From the NCBI GenBank assembly GCA_902806575.1, contig CADCXD010000005.1:1302001-1366000 (forward strand): a stretch of 64,000 nucleotides of DNA. The letters run 5' to 3'. The notes under the pieces are model-generated. The model was not told where the DNA came from. It saw nothing but the letters and a program-made list of their open reading frames with translations, and did not search any database. A program made the translations under genes and the position numbers. Shown here piece after piece: positions 49,939-60,829 of this stretch. Source of the stretch: Jackrogersella multiformis (taxonomy: Eukaryota; Ascomycota; Sordariomycetes; Xylariales; Hypoxylaceae). Each line of letters begins with the position of its first letter. The stretch's first letter is position 1.

Positions 49939-50931
49939 CTACGAGGCGGTGATGGCCTTCCGGATACGAGCGCCGCGTTGTCGGGAGCTCAGGTGCGCGT
50001 GCTCACGTCCGGCAACGGCGTCTGACTTTTGAACAACCTCCTCGCCCTCGGTTAGGATGAGCTCGACGTGGCAGGGGTTCGACATGTAGGGGTTGATCTG
50101 TGGAGTTCGTTAGCAAGTTTGTTTTTCGATGACCTTCGGGGATTTTCGGGTCCATACACGACCGTGGGCTCGGTAAGTTCGTCTTCGTTGCTTGGGGGCC
50201 TGGTTGACCTGGATGTGCTTGACGATCAAGTTGCTGGTGTCCAGACCCTTGGCATCAGCGTTGGACTCGGCGTTCTTTAGCAGACCGAGCAGGAACTCGG
50301 CCGACTTAACGGGCCATCGAGCCTTGGAGACACCGAACTGCTTGCCTATTCACGCCAGATATGTCAGCTCTCATGCTCATGGTAGCCCTGGTGACCGTGT
50401 AATGAATTCCACCGATCCTCTCGATATTTCCCACCAAACCCGCACACGTTCGAATCTCGTAAGATTCAGACTCGATACAAATATAGAGGGGCCGTACCTT
50501 GGGCAGTTCGGCCAGTGCTGCCAGCGTATCGTCGCATGGGGACAGCCTCGGTCTTCTCCTGGACGTTCTCAAGGAACTTGACAGCGCGGGTCAACTTCCA
50601 GCCGTTGATGGCTTGGGCGGTCTCTCGGGTGTTCTTGAAGGAAACTCGCAGGTAGGCGCCGCGGGCGCGGGCCGACTTCGCGGAGTCGATCTCGGTGGCA
50701 GCGTATCGAACCTAAGAGGGGAAGTGATTGTTAGTTTAGTTTATCCTATACTATCCTAACTAAAGCGCCGTGGTATTATATATAATATTGGCAATGTAAT
50801 GGAATGGAATTTCGACAAGGTCAAGGTCAAGGTTTGATTTGAGGCGATTGGTTGATATGATAGTTGTCGCGCAATGAGAAAGGCAATTCGAATTCATTAA
50901 TTCGATGGGGATGTGTATATAAACGTACCAT
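49939..50931 (-). CDS. RPL17: 60S ribosomal protein L17 (uL22)
   Basis: Four exons: 50931-50929 (the ATG alone), 50711-50498, 50345-50158 and 50097-49939, giving 187 residues. Introns are 217, 152 and 60 bp. The second exon begins [18 protein letters not shown], followed by the conserved [62 protein letters not shown] and [17 protein letters not shown] segments of eukaryotic uL22, and a basic C-terminus. It lines the peptide exit tunnel of the large subunit; this is family knowledge. The gene is divergent from NOP1. Confidence 0.97.
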
Positions 50932-51474
50932 CTTTGCTGCTGCTGTGTGGTGTTGAGGTAGAAGATGGACTCGGTGTCGTTGTTTGATTGAAGATTTGGC
51001 GAAGTGCAAAGTTCGAAGTTCGGGAAAGTTCAAATTGTTAGAAATTGAATTGTGCCCTCGCTTACGACCCTATGCGGTACGTACCACATTCTCCTTCTCT
51101 CTTTCTCTTCTTACTAAAAATTTAAGACCACTTCAATTTAAACGGGGCAGAAACGGGATGTTGTTATCGATAACATATTTTTATCAACTTTTCTCGGGAA
51201 ATTTTCGGTCCTTTTAAGCTCGGACCATACAGCGTCTCAATTGGATTAGACTCCAAGACTTAAGTGGATATTGCGGTACCTAGCTCCCAATTTTTTTTTT
51301 TCTTTCTGAAGCTTAACGCAGGAAAATTTGTTGTTGAAGCTCGACACTTCTGAGAGAGATAAATTTTCTTCCAATTGTCCACTACCAAAATACCTGACGC
51401 GACGAAACGACGCGGTACAGCTCGTCGCTATCATTGTTACATATTTTATTACTAGACAAAAATCATTTTCAAAA
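50932..51474. promoter_or_regulatory. shared promoter of RPL17 and NOP1
   Basis: 543 bp separate the two start codons, which face away from each other. The region contains CT-rich stretches (51095-51110, 51290-51310), AT-rich segments (51165-51190) and a short inverted GACGCG..CGACGCG element near 51397-51415, but no motif I can assign to a specific factor with confidence. Confidence 0.6.
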
Positions 51475-52638
51475 ATGGGCTTCACACCTAGAGGAGGTAG
51501 AGGCGGTGGTCGTGGTGGTGGCCGAGGCGGTTTCGGTGATCGCGGTGGCTTTGGTGGTGACCGAGGCGGACGAGGAGGCGGCCGTGGAGGTCTTCGAGGT
51601 GAGTCGAATCTATAACTTTCATTAAGGTAGAATGTGGAACATAGATTGTTAATCCGTTTCATAGGCGGCGCGCGAGGTGGCCGAGGCGGCTTCGGTGACA
51701 GAGGCGGCTTTGGTGACAGAGGTGGTCGCGGTGGTCCTGGTCGAGGACGTGGTGCTCCTCGTGGTGGCGGACGAGGAGGTGCGAGAGGCGGTGCGAGGGT
51801 CGTTGTCGTAAGTGAAGCATCAATTCCTCGTTATATTTCATATTCGGCTGACAGTCTTTCTCAAGGAACCCCACCGTCACGAGGGTGTATTCGTCTCGCG
51901 GGGCAAGGAAGATCACTTGCTCACCCGAAGCGTCGCCCCTGGACTCGAGGTCTACGGCGAGAAGCGAGTTTCGGTTGACAGTACCACTAAGGGCGAGGAT
52001 GGTGCGCCCATCACTACCAAGGTCGAATACCGAATTTGGAACCCCTTCCGAAGCAAGTTGGCCGCCGGTATCATCGGAGGTATAGACAATATCTACATGA
52101 AGCCCGGCTCCAAGGTCCTGTATCTGGGTGCCGCCTCTGGAACGTCCGTCTCTCACGTGTCCGATATTGTTGGTCCTACCGGAAACGTCTATGCCGTCGA
52201 GTTCTCCCACCGATCTGGCCGAGACTTGGTCAACATGGCGCAGAACCGAACGAACGTCATTCCCATCGTCGAGGATGCCAGGCATCCTATGAAGTACCGC
52301 ATGCTCGTCCCCATGGTCGACTGCATCTTTGCCGACGTTGCCCAACCTGATCAAGCCCGTATTGTTGCCCTGAACGCCCACATGTTCCTAAAAGTTGGCG
52401 GTGGTGTAGTTATCTCTATTAAGGCAAACTGCATCGACAGCACAGCCGCTCCCGAAGCCGTCTTCGCACAGGAAGTCCAGAAGCTGAGGGCAGAGCGTAT
52501 CAAGCCCCAGGAACAACTAACGCTAGGTATGGCAACCCCCTCCGTGAACTTCGAGCTGCTCAGTACTAACAAATACTCCCAGAACCCTATGAGCGAGACC
52601 ATTGTATTGTGATTGGACAGTACCAAGAGGCGAAGTAA
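51475..52638 (+). CDS. NOP1: fibrillarin, snoRNP 2'-O-methyltransferase
   Basis: Four exons: 51475-51598, 51665-51807, 51866-52526 and 52583-52638, giving 327 residues. Introns are 66, 58 and 56 bp, starting GTGAGT, GTAAGT and GTATGG. Residues 1-85 form the glycine/arginine-rich RGG domain. The methyltransferase domain follows, with [18 protein letters not shown], the SAM-binding [36 protein letters not shown] and [15 protein letters not shown]. The last intron restores the [14 protein letters not shown] ending expected of fibrillarins. It methylates rRNA in the nucleolus as part of box C/D snoRNPs; this is family knowledge. Confidence 0.98.
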
Positions 52639-53363
52639 GCACTTTACAGGCTAGCAAGCAACCTGTGCTGTGTTCTATTACGGGCTTGACGTGACGATCA
52701 TAATTCACATGGTTCATGGGAAGGAGTTCTTCTCACCAGGCAATGGCGACTAGGCGTTAGGGGGTAGGTTTTTTTTTTTGCTATTCCGATTGTTCATAGT
52801 TCCGCTAGGGACAAGTCTCTGGTCAATACCATACAGGAAACTTGGTTCGCGTGCTCGTCTATCCCATTCCATCCTTTCTATACAAATTTACCACTGCTGC
52901 TCGTGATATCCTGATAATGTCGGCGCATCTTGATTTCCAAGCCTGCCCTCGTAGAAGCTGGTAGTTCTACCGACGCACAAATCATCGACGTAGCTTAGAA
53001 GCAGGATAGATAGCCGCTTTCTCATCGCCCAACACCCCACGGAGGCCCCCTCCAACAATGTGAGCCCTGTGACTCCCAAGGTATCTTCCATAGATGACTA
53101 ACTCGGGTAGTAAGAGTCCCTACCTCAACCTCTCTCGAACCCCCGCGTGCCCTCTCGACTCCCGCTTTGGCGGACACATAGCTGTACGAGACTGTGTGTG
53201 AATATTCCCTGCTTACTCACCCGCCATCTACACTTACATTATTCTAATTCTTGTTCTTGATTTTGTTCTTCTTATTCCTGCTCCTGTGCTCGTACTTTCT
53301 TTCTTCCTCCCTCCCTTTCCTTCCTTCCTTCATACTTATTTTACGCCCCCCAACCCCAAACCA
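52639..53363. other. intergenic DNA between NOP1 and the Gly/Asn-rich gene
   Basis: 3' regions of two convergent genes. No supported coding frame. A T9 run is at 52769-52777 and CT-rich sequence at 53250-53340. Confidence 0.55.
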
Positions 53364-54743
53364 TCAAGGACTTCCGCAATCCCCCCACGTCCTCGTGCGC
53401 GGCCGTTTCATGGCGGCTATCAGGGCCTCGCGGTTGACGGGCGTCACCCTCGACCTGGGCCCGCACGTGCTGGTCACCGCCGGCGGCTGCAGCGGGGCCC
53501 GCGCGGGGATCGGCGGATGCTCGCCCCAGGCGTACGGCGGCGCGGGGATCTGCTGGCCGGCGCTGGCCGCACCGAGGAGGCCGAAGCCTGAGATGGGCAT
53601 GGGCTCGCTTCCGCCTCCGGTGGTGGTGGTGATGGCAGGGCCGTCGTCGGGCGCCACGTCTTCCAGCGTCGTGGGAACTGTCGGCAGCCCGTGAGCCGGC
53701 ACGCAGTACGGCCATGCGCCTGCGTTCCCGCCTCCGCTTGCGCCTCCCTCTCCGTCTCTCTCCCCGTCCCCGCCCTCAATCCCACCCCTACCACCCTCTC
53801 CTCCACCGCCACCGCCACCGCACCACGGCGGCCAAGGCCACGGCCCAGGCACCGGCACCGGTCCTATGCTGTCCAGGTCCTGCATCTGCTGCTGATACTG
53901 ATACTGATACTGGGCCTGCTGCTGTTGCTGCTGCTGCTTCTGGATGTCGTCGGGGAGCAGATTCGGTTTCAGATCCAGATTATTCGGGTTCGGGTGCGGA
54001 CATCCCAGCAGCAGGACGCGGATGACGGGCTCGGGCTGCCAGTCCATCTCATCGGCGGTGCCGAGCGAGACGCCCGCGTCCTCGGCCCACGCCGCGAGGC
54101 GCTCGCCGCACCGCTGCAGCGCGCGCCCCGCCCAGTTGCGGAAGCGCAGGTTGGCGCGGCGCACCGCGCTGCATTCCGTGCAGAACCGCTTGTTGCCGTC
54201 GTTGCTGTAGTTGTAGTTGTTGTAGTAGTTGTTGTTGCTGTTGCCGCCGGGCGCGAAGAGAGGCGACCGCGAGGAAAACAGCGGCGGCGAAGGGGGCCCG
54301 AGGAGCTCGTCGATGTCGATGTCGTGGCCCTCCACGTCGATGGGAATACCGGAGCCGCCGCCGCCGCCGCCGCCGCCGCCACGTCGGCGGTTTCGGCGGT
54401 TGCGCGTGGTGTTTGGGTTGTTGTTAGCGTGGTTGGCGTTGTGTGGGTTGTTCCTGAGCCCCTGACCGCCACCGCGGGGACTAAACTGCTGCCGCGGGAA
54501 GAGAGGGTGGTTAGGGTCTTTGCGGAACTGCGACACGGCTGGGTTGTAGCATGGGTTGGGCTTGTTGTTGTTGGTATTGCTGTTGTTGTTGGCCCCTCTC
54601 CTATTCGGCGGGCGGCGGCTCTTCGGCGAGGACGTGTCGGCGCCGTGCATGAGGTGATCGCCGTCGAAGCCCACGGTGCGTGGTTCCCATCTGTTATTGG
54701 GGCTGGTCTTTGGCCGCCGGTTTCTATTCTTCTTCCTTGACAT
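53364..54743 (-). CDS. Gly/Asn/Gln-rich low-complexity protein
   Basis: A single exon encodes 459 residues starting MSRKKNRNRRP. The first 130 residues are Asn/Arg/Pro-rich and end in a Gly run. About 184-230 is a compact, Cys/Arg-containing block (RFCTECSAV..NWAGRALQRCGERLAAWAEDAG) that looks like the only ordered core. A Gln run follows at about 268-276, then Gly-rich runs at about 313-320 and Pro/Gly-rich sequence to the end. The basic start and tandem runs suggest an RNA-binding or condensate-type protein, but this is composition only. GC-rich simple repeats make length variation between strains likely. The family is unknown. Confidence 0.6.
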   Translation of the reverse strand: MSRKKNRNRRPKTSPNNRWEPRTVGFDGDHLMHGADTSSPKSRRPPNRRGANNNSNTNNNKPNPCYNPAVSQFRKDPNHPLFPRQQFSPRGGGQGLRNNPHNANHANNNPNTTRNRRNRRRGGGGGGGGGSGIPIDVEGHDIDIDELLGPPSPPLFSSRSPLFAPGGNSNNNYYNNYNYSNDGNKRFCTECSAVRRANLRFRNWAGRALQRCGERLAAWAEDAGVSLGTADEMDWQPEPVIRVLLLGCPHPNPNNLDLKPNLLPDDIQKQQQQQQQAQYQYQYQQQMQDLDSIGPVPVPGPWPWPPWCGGGGGGGEGGRGGIEGGDGERDGEGGASGGGNAGAWPYCVPAHGLPTVPTTLEDVAPDDGPAITTTTGGGSEPMPISGFGLLGAASAGQQIPAPPYAWGEHPPIPARAPLQPPAVTSTCGPRSRVTPVNREALIAAMKRPRTRTWGDCGSP

Positions 54744-55329
54744 GCTGTGGAAGGGCTTCCTATACCTCGAGCGTGAGGTCTCTAGATGACTTCCTAGTTT
54801 CCCTAGACTTTGCTAGTGCGAACTCCAGCATTACCCAAGTTCTTCGGAGTATCGCTAGGGGTTCTAGTAGAGATATATTGGTGCCCCAGGGCTTCGGTAG
54901 ACCGAAAGAAGCCTGGGACTTCTTAAAGAGAACTTTCTCCATCTTAAACCTTCTCTAGCTTCCAGTATCTGAAAGGGGCCTGTATGACTACTTTGGCGTT
55001 ATGGGATTAGTAGGGACGTTCTAGAAGACAAAGGAAGAAGCCATCACGGATAAAGTGATGAGCTTTCTCGGGAGCTACGAATACTATCCATCGGAGTCCG
55101 ATCTCGTAATGATCGTGGGATCTAGAAGAAGTTTTCTATGGCGAGGATATCTGAGTCGTCTTATTGAAGGCATCTCTACAAAGAAGATCCTAGGCACTCA
55201 GGAAGAACTCGTCGGTAGTCATGCAACCGTTCTCAGACCTTATTTAGTGGACAATGGCGAATGTAAAGGCTGGGGAGAGTCTTGGTTGAGCACACGAATA
55301 GCATCTGACACAAGTGTCAGACCCTGAAA
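54744..55329 (+). pseudogene. broken reading frame of unknown identity
   Basis: One plus-strand frame stays protein-like for about 190 codons but is interrupted by two TAG codons, at 54956-54958 and 55022-55024. The text on either side looks coherent (charged, aromatic-rich segments such as RPKEAWDFLKRTF, then EEAITDKVMSFLGSYEYYP). Splicing out both stops is not supported by clear donor and acceptor sites. It starts where the divergent Gly/Asn-rich gene begins. It could be a decayed gene or element fragment; no family is recognised. Confidence 0.35.
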
Positions 55330-58300
55330 GCTGTGGGCCTTTGTGAACCTGGGAGGTTCTGTGCCGTGAGACCTCGTTTCAACGCCAATAAGCCTAGAAT
55401 CGGTCAAAGAATCATTATTGTCTCTTCCTAGCCCCTGAAGAAGCATCGAGACATTACCTAGGCAATGTCTGTTCGGATAAGTTTAAGAAGAAGCCCGTGA
55501 TATAACCTCATATCGATTGCCTGGCTCAAAGAACATAGTTGAAGATAAGTATTCATCGGCAGCCCGATTGTTTCTTCGATTGTATCTTGGTAAAAACCTG
55601 GAGGATTTGTTCGGAATTATTATTTAACCACTTAGGTAACCGTAGAACTCCAAACACATCTATTCCGTAGATGCTGATAGAATCTCTAATCGGACAAAGC
55701 TAATATGTAGTAATGTAGTGTTAATGAGGCTCCGAGGCTCGATCTTTTCTATACATTGTTCGTTCGTTACTGTTGCATCGGCTGAGATGCGAAGGATTCG
55801 CCTAGCTCCTCGTCGTATTGTAGGTGGACTCTATCAAGACATGAGGCTCTAGGTACAGGATTCCGAAGACGTCGTTAATCCTACTTCCTTCCAAGCGGCG
55901 TTGTTGCTTTACCTTCTCATGCAAATTTCTAGTCACTATAATTTTACATAATACCTGTCTACCTAGGTAGTTAGGTACCTAGGATATGTTGTTTTCGTAA
56001 GGGCGCTTTGACGTTGGAGACTACACTAGTGAAGGTACCGAGCTGCTTGGCGACTGGGCGCCGAGATGGTGGCAGGTGGTAGGTATTTGATTACTTCCCC
56101 GGATCTCACGCAGCCACATTAGGCCCTAAACCCCAAAAGAGGGGCTACCTATTGTCTTGAATTAACTTCGGGAGTTATTCCAATGCCAAGCGGCATGGAT
56201 ACATCTTGAAATAGGTAGACAAGGGGATATGTCGTTAGGAATTCTCCTCAGGCTGGGTTTTTTTCATACAGGTTTTCTGAACCTCATACTGTAGGTAAAA
56301 ATGACTTTTCTTTAGAGATCCCCCAAGAGATCTCTTGATGATGAGGCACTGCCTACCAAGTACCTTAGGTACGTGCTCCTGTTACGTGATAAGTATCCGT
56401 CTCTGTAATTTTAAAATTTTTGCGGCCTACACCATTACCATTATAACATCGTTGCGATGGCATGATGCATGAGATAAGAGAAGAATTGTTGCACAGCAGT
56501 TCGGCCATGTGCTGGAATTACCGAGGTTTGTTGGTGTCTTCGGTTGGCTGCGCCTCCAACGCGCGATTGGGAAACATTTGCGAGCAAAAGGAAGTCGTCA
56601 TGAAATACCTACCTACCTAGGTACCTGGTAGGTAATTATTTGAGGCCTATATCATATCGTAACCAACACATCTTTCGGGCATTTGACTACCTTAGGTAGG
56701 CATGCCACGCCAGCAATATTTCCATTTCCATTTCAGCATATATTGAGGCACAGCTAGCCATGATGAGGCTCGAGGGCCTGTAATTTGTAAATATGACTTG
56801 GCGAAGTGTCCGAGAGACGGTGGTTCCGAGAGCCTTGGAAGCATCTAGGTAGTAGGTATGTAAGCTTATGGTGTGAAGCAGGTAGAAGCGGTGTAACGCA
56901 TCCTTCTTGAGGTGCTGAGTAACGAGTAACTTGACCTGTGTACACGATATGATAATTTTTAATGTATTAGTTTTTAATATGTTAGTTTAATTTAAACGAT
57001 CTGATCGGATCTGAACTTCTCTAGATTGTGTGTATGTGTGTGTGTAGCTAGCTGACTTGGCTTACTTTATCTAAGGTGGTAGGTATTCTGACGAATAAAA
57101 CTGATTTTAGTTATGAACTTAGGTAAGTTAATTGATAGCCCTGGAGTACATACCTGTCCGTGTAACCACCCGTAAGATCGATTTGATAAATGAATTAACT
57201 CTACGGCCAGCTCTAAGGAAGTTACGATACTTAGGTACCTAGGTAGGTATCGATTCAAAGTTCAAAACGCCGCAGTAGGCTCCCGGAGTAGAGTGGACGC
57301 GAAGTCCTTGGCACACGTGGTAAGCCGAAATGGCACAGATCGCCACTAATAAACCGTTTGCGATAACTCTACTACCTATTACATGTGTACCTACCCATTT
57401 GCGCATGTACCATTCATTCAATATTACTTAATATTTCTAAGTTTATGTATTTTGGGAATGCACTTACACGTATTAGGTAATATTGACATATCCATAATCC
57501 ATAATCCATAATTCATGGATGCAGCTTACATAGTGTACACATTTGCCCTAAGTTAGGTGTAAGCGTCGCTAATTACAGCCTTTTTCTTACTGTATGGATT
57601 CACATCCATTTTTCTACCTTACGCATTCACACATTTGATTACTAGGTATGTTCGCGTCAGCACCTCTACCTCTCCACATACTTCTATCTTATCATATCAT
57701 CAACATATTAACATATCAACACACCGACTTCCAATGAAGAATGCTGAAATCGTTGAAAATTTCATCTCGTCTGCGGCTTGTCTGCAATGTCGCCGACATT
57801 GTCACGGATTGATCGCCACATATCCTCCAAATGAGTTGCCTCATCATAGCAGAATGTTTATGTTTGAAACGCACTCGTCCGCTCAAGCATTGCTCCATGC
57901 TCCAGTCATATGTCTAAATTCGAGTTACACGCTCAACTACGGCTTACCACCTATCATCAACTTCCAATCGCATCATCATTCCCATAGATATCTCCAGTAC
58001 ATGCCATTATGTACTTAACCGAATTTCTACATCGGCGCAAACAAAGTCTAGCCGTGATCAGAATGTCCTGTAATGACGCGGGATCACTACCTATTCAGTT
58101 GTTACATTATAATCCCATTTCTGATTTCCTGACTCTAGTGAGCCGTGGTTAATGACGGACGGCAAAAGGAATATCCACTGTAGGCTATAAGCCTCATCGA
58201 TTCCTTTTCTGCTACTTCCTGTCGTCACTTGACATGCCAGATGCTAACCATGTACTTGGCAACAAAGAATCCCCTGTCTACATACCAAACTGGGGTAACT

Positions 58301-59370
58301 GATGACCAACGGCTTTGTGTTTCGGTTTATTATCCACAGTCTCTTGGGGTTTGCTAAGCTCCCCTCAGAAGTTTAGTTCGGTTTTTTTTCTTCTTCTTCT
58401 CGATTTTTCGAATCTTCGAAATCAACTTATACTGTACACTGTGTGGTATATGGTCTTCTCGTAGGCTACCTACCTAGGTAACTAGATGGAATATCATCTC
58501 GAATTGAGGTCCCTAATAGTACACGCTACGTTATAGACCCAGAAGAATATGCCCCCTGGCTTCTCACATGCACTTATTTCACTGGCGGATATTACCAGTC
58601 AAACCCCAGAATAGTTGGGCAATTCATCCCTGCTCGTCATGTCCGCGCTGGTACAAAGCTATTCTCACATCGAGTAACCAAGGTAGTCCTGTTGCCATCT
58701 GATTGGCTTCAATACCTAGGTATATTCCAGCTCAAGTTGAGCACTACTACATAGTACGTACTTAGTAAACCCCTAGCATAAACGAACACACAGAGCTCCT
58801 TCACTAGTACATAATACTGCGTGGCATCCCGGTCAGGAGCCGGGAGATGCATGTCTACACCAGCACACTAGTATCCTCCCCTCCCCTTCGGAAAACGTTC
58901 CAGAGCACGATACCCACATCAAAAGGTAGGGCTTAGATACCGTACGTACGAGGACGGTGCTTAAGTTATAAGATTCTCTTGGGATCCGGCCGTTGATGTC
59001 GCGCAGCACCTAAGTGGACCTAGGGACTCGGTCACGGTTCGATGAATAACAATTCAGCGTACGGGCTCGCCTATATTTTCGACATCTGGAGATAGGCGGT
59101 TTTCTTTTCACCAATACAGCACTCGACGGATGATGCCAACGTATTAAACTACCATATTGATCGAGTCTTGGTCAATGACTCAAGTTTAGCAGGCGCTAAC
59201 TCTGTGCTTTTCGTCATTCTTTCGAATTTCCGACGGCATTTATCTGCATCTGCATACATATGTAGGCCTATCGACCGGACCGTTCATTCATTCGTTGTCC
59301 TAATTGCATATTCTACCGACTTGGATTCGGAAATACCTACCGGTACCTACCCAGGTACCTTCTTTAAGAG
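55330..59370. other. gene-poor intergenic DNA, no supported gene
   Basis: A 127-codon frame at 57635-58018 is His/Ser/Thr-rich and has no motif. TACCTAGGTA palindromes are near 55965, 56608, 57235, 58468 and 58712. Just upstream of the GPCR gene, 59330-59360 holds a TACCGGTACCTACCCAGGTACC element. Confidence 0.45.
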
Positions 59371-60829
59371 ATGGGGAGCAGCGATTTATCTGTCGAGGTG
59401 CTCGATGCAATTAGCGTCATTGAGCGAGTAGGCTCTGTCTTCTCGATGCTGGGATGCCTTTTCGTCATTTTTACCTTCTCTTTCTCGAAGGCTTTCCATA
59501 AGCCTATCAATCGCCTAGTGTTCTACGCCTCCTTCGGTAATCTGATGACTAACGTCGGATCATTATTGTCAAGAAACTATGTGCTGGATATCGATTCATT
59601 TGGATGCCAGTTCCAAGCATTCCTTATTCAAATGTAAGCCTTAACTTCTTCGCCAATATATCATCGGCTATCCTGCTAAACTCGCCAAAGGTTTCTACCT
59701 GCCGATGCCTTCTGGACATTGGCAATGGCATTTAACGTATACTTGACCTTTTACCACAAGTTCGACGCCGCCAGGCTCCGAAAGATGGAGGTTTATTACC
59801 TCCTATTGTGTTACGGGGTTCCGTTCATTCCAGCTATTACCTACGTCTTCGTCAAGACCGAGTCGGCCGGCAGGATGTATGGCAATGCTACCTTATGGTG
59901 CTGGGTGAGCTCGGAGTGGGATATCTTCCGAATTGCTACTTTTTACGGACCAGTCTGGTAAGAGCTTAGGAATTGGGCGGCTTGGGGTTTACGATGCTGA
60001 CTAGTTACTGTTTAGGGTCGTTATACTGATCACTATGTTCATATATATTCATACAGGCGGAGAGATATACAGGAAGCGCAAACAGCTACGCAACTTTGGC
60101 GCCAGCAGCAGCGCCCACGACCCTGAGGCGATAACCATGGACGACCCCTATTCGATAAAGACGACTGAGGTGACGGTCACGAGCGAGTCCGCCGCAGAAA
60201 GCGCCGACGGAATCGACCTTGCCCCACTCGGACGGTTCGACATAAAGCCTAAGTCGGCATATTCGGTAACGATCTCATCTGACAACAAAAATGGCAGCCG
60301 ATCGCAACAAGGGGGTGTCATACACCCTACCCAGAGCAACGTGCCACCAACCCCGATCACGGCTCGCGCACAATCAAAGTCTCAGAAGCGAAGGGCGAAT
60401 TTCGAGGCTAACAATGCCGCGTGGTCCTACAGCAAATGTGCTCTCCTTTTCTTCACGGCACTCCTCGTCACCTGGATTCCGTCTTCGGCCAACCGCGTGT
60501 ACAGTCTCGTCAACACGAACGAAGTCGAGGCGTCGCTAGAGATCATGAGCGCAATCGTCCTACCGCTCCAGGGCTTCTGGAATATGTTGATCTACATAAC
60601 AACTAGCTGGGAGGCAGTGAGAATCACATACGCCGATATCCTAGCCCGCTTTACTGGCACCACTCAGATTCCCGAGCCAAGCTCTTATCGCAACGACCCC
60701 CACGACAAGCACAACTTTGCGTTCAGACTCTCAAATCGAAGTCCGCGAAAGGATATCGACAGCGAAAGCATGGCGGAGCTAGCCAACAGCGGCAGGACGT
60801 CTAATTCCGCCCACGGCGGTAATGGATAA
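59371..60829 (+). CDS. cAMP-receptor-like G protein-coupled receptor
   Basis: Three exons: 59371-59633, 59691-59957 and 60016-60829, giving 447 residues. Introns of 57 and 58 bp start GTAAGC and GTAAGA. Seven hydrophobic helices lie at about 18-39, 48-68, 84-107, 123-143, 168-192, 316-337 and 351-374. Cys79 before helix 3 and Cys158 in the WCWV loop could form the usual disulfide. The FSKAFHKPINRLVFYASFGNL segment after helix 1 and the WIPSSANRVY and LQGFWNMLIYI segments of helices 6-7 are typical of fungal cAMP-receptor-like receptors (the GprH type, related to Dictyostelium cAR). The third cytoplasmic loop is long, about 115 residues, and Ser-rich. The ligand is unknown; signalling through heterotrimeric G proteins to cAMP is family-level inference. 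Confidence 0.88.

Noticed and set aside
50440..50470. GTTCGAATCTC word inside RPL17 intron 2
   Set aside because: It resembles a B-box, but no cloverleaf fits; it is ordinary intron sequence. No box C/D pair was seen in this intron either.
53691..54740. 349-codon plus-strand open frame opposite the Gly/Asn-rich gene
   Set aside because: It is a GC-rich shadow frame made of Val, Arg and Leu runs. The minus-strand frame is longer and has a normal start and a plausible core, although confidence in it is only moderate.
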